Source: Sporobacter sp963675425
GTDB lineage: Bacteria > Bacillota > Clostridia > Oscillospirales > Oscillospiraceae
Length of the DNA: 64,000 bases
Direction of reading: 5' to 3'
Assembly (NCBI GenBank): GCA_963675425.1
Contig: OY776214.1
Location: forward strand, 2,728,001 to 2,792,000
Shown here: positions 60,709 to 64,000 of the stretch, in pieces
How positions within the stretch are numbered: the first letter of the stretch is position 1
Layout: each line of letters opens with the position of its first letter
Program-made: the position numbers and the translations under genes
Notes under the pieces: generated by a model
The model's database searches: none
Told to the model about the DNA's origin: nothing
The model's input: only the letters and a program-made list of their open reading frames with translations

Positions 60709-63059
60709 ATGGCAAAAGCAAATACCAACCTCGTGATCGTTGAATCACCGGCAAAAGCAAAAACAATCGGCAAATACCTTGGGACCGGCTACAAAGTAAC
60801 GGCGTCCATGGGGCATCTGCGCGACCTGCCGAAAAGCCAGTTGGGTGTCGATCTGGAAAACGGATTTACGCCGGACTACAAGCCGGTCAAGGGACGCGAG
60901 GAAACAATCAACGAACTGAAAAAGGCCGCGGAGTCGAGCAATAAAGTTTATCTCGCAACCGACCCTGACCGAGAAGGCGAGGCCATCTCCTGGCATTTAA
61001 AAGAGCTTTTAAACCTCGAAGATGATCGGGCATTTCGTGTAACGTTCAATGAGATCACCAAAAAGGTTGTGCAGGAAAGCATTGAGCATCCGCGCGCGAT
61101 TGACGAAGACCTCGTCAACGCTCAGCAGGCCCGACGCATTTTAGACCGGATCGTCGGCTATAAGCTCAGCCCGCTTTTATGGCGCAAGATCAAACGCGGT
61201 CTGTCGGCCGGGCGCGTACAGTCCGTGGCGACGCGCATGGTTACCGACAAGGAGGAAAGCATCCGCTCATTTGTCCCGGAGGAGTATTGGCTTCTGGAGG
61301 CGGATGTTTCGCGCACAGTGAAGGACGGACGCTTCAAGGCCGGTTTCCATGGCAAAGCAGGCAAAAAAATGGAGCTGCACAGTGAAGAGGACGTCGTCAC
61401 GGTTGTTACGGCTGTCCAAAACGCGCCGTTCACCGTTGATAGCGTCAAGCGTACCGATAAAAAGCGGTCGCCGTCTCCGCCCTTCATCACTTCAACGCTG
61501 CAGCAGGAGGCGTCGCGCAAGCTGGGTATGACGCCGCGCCGCGCGATGTCCATTGCGCAGCAGCTGTACGAGGGTGTTGACATCAAGGGCGACGGGACTG
61601 TCGGTCTTATCACTTATATGAGGACCGATTCGCTGCGCATCTCGGAGGAAGCCCTTGCCGACGCGCGGACGCTGATCACCGAGCAATACGGCGAAAAGTT
61701 TTATCCCGGCAGCCCGACGCGCTACAAAACCAAAAACACGGCACAGGACGCCCATGAGGCGATACGGCCCTCAAGTATATTCATGACGCCGGATAAGATC
61801 AAGGACAGCGTCACGAAAGACCAGTATCGGCTTTACAAAATAATCTGGAGCCGCTTCATTGCCAGCCAGATGACGAGCGCGGTTTACGACAGCGTTACGG
61901 TCGACATCGGTTCGGCCGGGTACATTTTCAGGACGAGCCACACCGTCATCAAATTTGCCGGCTTTACGAGCGTTTATGTGGAAGGCCGCGACGACGAAAA
62001 AGAGGAAGATTATTCGCCGCTGCCGGACCTTGAGGTTGGGGAGCTTTTAAAGCTGGAAGACATGCGGAAAGAACAAAAATTTACGCAGCCGCCCTCGCGG
62101 TATACGGAGGCCACGCTTATCAAGGCCATGGAGGAGACGGGCGTTGGCCGTCCGAGCACCTATGCGCCGACGATCTCCACCATTCTCGATCGGGAATACG
62201 TCGTCAAGGAAGGGCGCTATCTTCGCCCGACGATGCTCGGCGAGGTTGTCACGACACTTATGAAGGAGCGCTTTGGCGATATTGTCGACCTTAAATTTAC
62301 GGCGCGTATGGAGGAAAACCTCGACAGCGTCGAAAAAGGCGTTAAGAACTGGAAGAGTGTGCTGTCTGATTTTTACGGTGAATTCGACACATCGCTGAAA
62401 AACGCCGAAACGGCCCTGGAGGGTGAACGGATCAAGATTCCCGACGAGGTTTCCGACGAAATCTGCGACGTCTGCGGACGCCAGATGGTCGTTAAATCCG
62501 GCCGGTTTGGACGCTTCCTGGCCTGTCCCGGCTACCCTGAGTGCAGCTTTACCAAGCCGCTCGTCATTGAAATGCCGGGTAAATGCCCCAATTGCGGCAA
62601 CCGGATTCTGAAACGCACGTCTAAAAACGGTTATACGTATTACGCCTGTGAAAAGCTCAAGGAATGCGGTTTTATGACGTGGGACGTCCCGACCAAGGAC
62701 AATTGCCCTGAGTGCGGCAAAACGATGTTTAAAAAATCTGGACGGGGCTACAACAAGCCGTTTTGCACAAATGCGGAGTGCCCCAACTTCCTGCCGGAAG
62801 ACCAGCGCGGTTATCGTAAAAAGCCGTCGGCTGACAAGGATGACAAGGCCGGCAAGGATGATAATGCCGCCGAGTCGGATGAGGCCAAAACAGCGAAAAA
62901 AACCACGGCTAAAAAAGATACTAAAGCCGCGTCAAAAACCACGGCTAAAAAAACCACGGCTAAAAAAACAACAGCCAAAAAAACGCCGGCTAAAAAGGTG
63001 CCCGCCAAGAGCAAAAAAGCGGCGGGTACGTCAGCCAAAAAAACGCCGGCGGACAAATC

Positions 63060-63063
<4 letters not shown>
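60709..63063 (+). CDS. topA: DNA topoisomerase I with histone-H1-like tail
   Basis: 784 residues from ATG at 60709. Toprim domain with DPDREGEAISWH, catalytic Tyr in GLITYMRTDS, and three C-terminal four-Cys zinc elements (CDVCGRQM...CPGYPEC, CPNCGNRI...CEKLKEC, CPECGKTM...CTNAEC). It relaxes negative supercoils. After about residue 725 the chain ends in a Lys/Ala/Thr tail with repeats of KTTAKK and KKTPAKK, like bacterial histone-H1-like proteins. The stop overlaps the trmFO start by GTGA. Confidence 0.96.

Positions 63064-64000
<937 letters not shown>

Overview
The window reads as a single stretch of chromosome from a low-to-mid GC Bacillota, most likely class Clostridia and probably an Oscillospiraceae/Ruminococcaceae-like anaerobe. 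This rests on gene order (walRK-yycHI-walJ-rlmH, ftsEX-M23-ctp, dprA-topA-trmFO, infC-rpmI-rplT, rpsL-rpsG-fusA-tuf), on strong AGGAGG-type ribosome binding sites with frequent GTG/TTG starts, on anaerobe-type families (two radical SAM proteins, a UroD-type methyltransferase with a CobW partner), and on short palindromic intergenic repeats. I see no CRISPR array, tRNA, rRNA, transposase, integrase or prophage. Almost all of the window is ordinary core genome.

Layout. 1-4.7 kb: the 3' end of a UroD/MtaA-type methyltransferase, a short CobW-type GTPase and a His-rich protein (a metal-handling set), then a PlsC-type acyltransferase with an added zinc ribbon and a GltS-like transporter. 4.8-7.9 kb (minus strand): a VanR/VanS-like two-component system followed by a serine D,D-carboxypeptidase, with no vanH/ligase/vanX. 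8-12.7 kb: a small membrane protein, murC, divergent cca, and an esterase. 12.9-14.25 kb (minus): infC-rpmI-rplT with a clear promoter, an attenuator-like leader and an AUU start for infC. 14.5-19.2 kb: a CmpB-like membrane protein, an unknown protein, a two-OB-fold SSB-like protein, a PflX-like radical SAM protein and a YcgR/YcgQ-like permease pair. 19.4-29.3 kb: typA, a NUDIX hydrolase, then walR-walK-yycH-yycI, murA (with its own promoter), walJ (apparent AUA start) and rlmH. 29.3-36 kb: a DUF2007-like protein, phosphoglucomutase, a lipid-anchored-like or membrane-anchored unknown protein, a B12-binding radical SAM protein, a likely gene remnant, and a PadR / DUF1700-like / DUF4097 module. 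36.4-48.6 kb: rpoB-rpoC, then rpsL-rpsG-fusA-tuf. 48.7-56 kb: a DUF4830-like protein, a CdaR/PucR-type regulator, ftsE-ftsX-M23 hydrolase activator-ctp, and an unknown gene. 56-64 kb: greA (behind a consensus promoter and a leader terminator), lysS, a SpoU methyltransferase, dprA, topA with a histone-H1-like tail, and the 5' part of trmFO.

How it fits together. Three blocks serve the cell wall: VanRS with the carboxypeptidase trims D-Ala-D-Ala termini, WalRK with YycHI and MurA links wall homeostasis to precursor synthesis, and FtsEX with the M23 protein and Ctp activates hydrolases at division. The rpo/str block and the infC, greA, typA and lysS genes serve transcription and translation. The best leads are regulatory: a shared 11-nt element in front of both vanR and the carboxypeptidase gene, a GraL-like arrangement in the greA leader, and two non-canonical start codons. 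I found no convincing wholly new multi-gene system. Family names and comparisons are from memory, without a database search.
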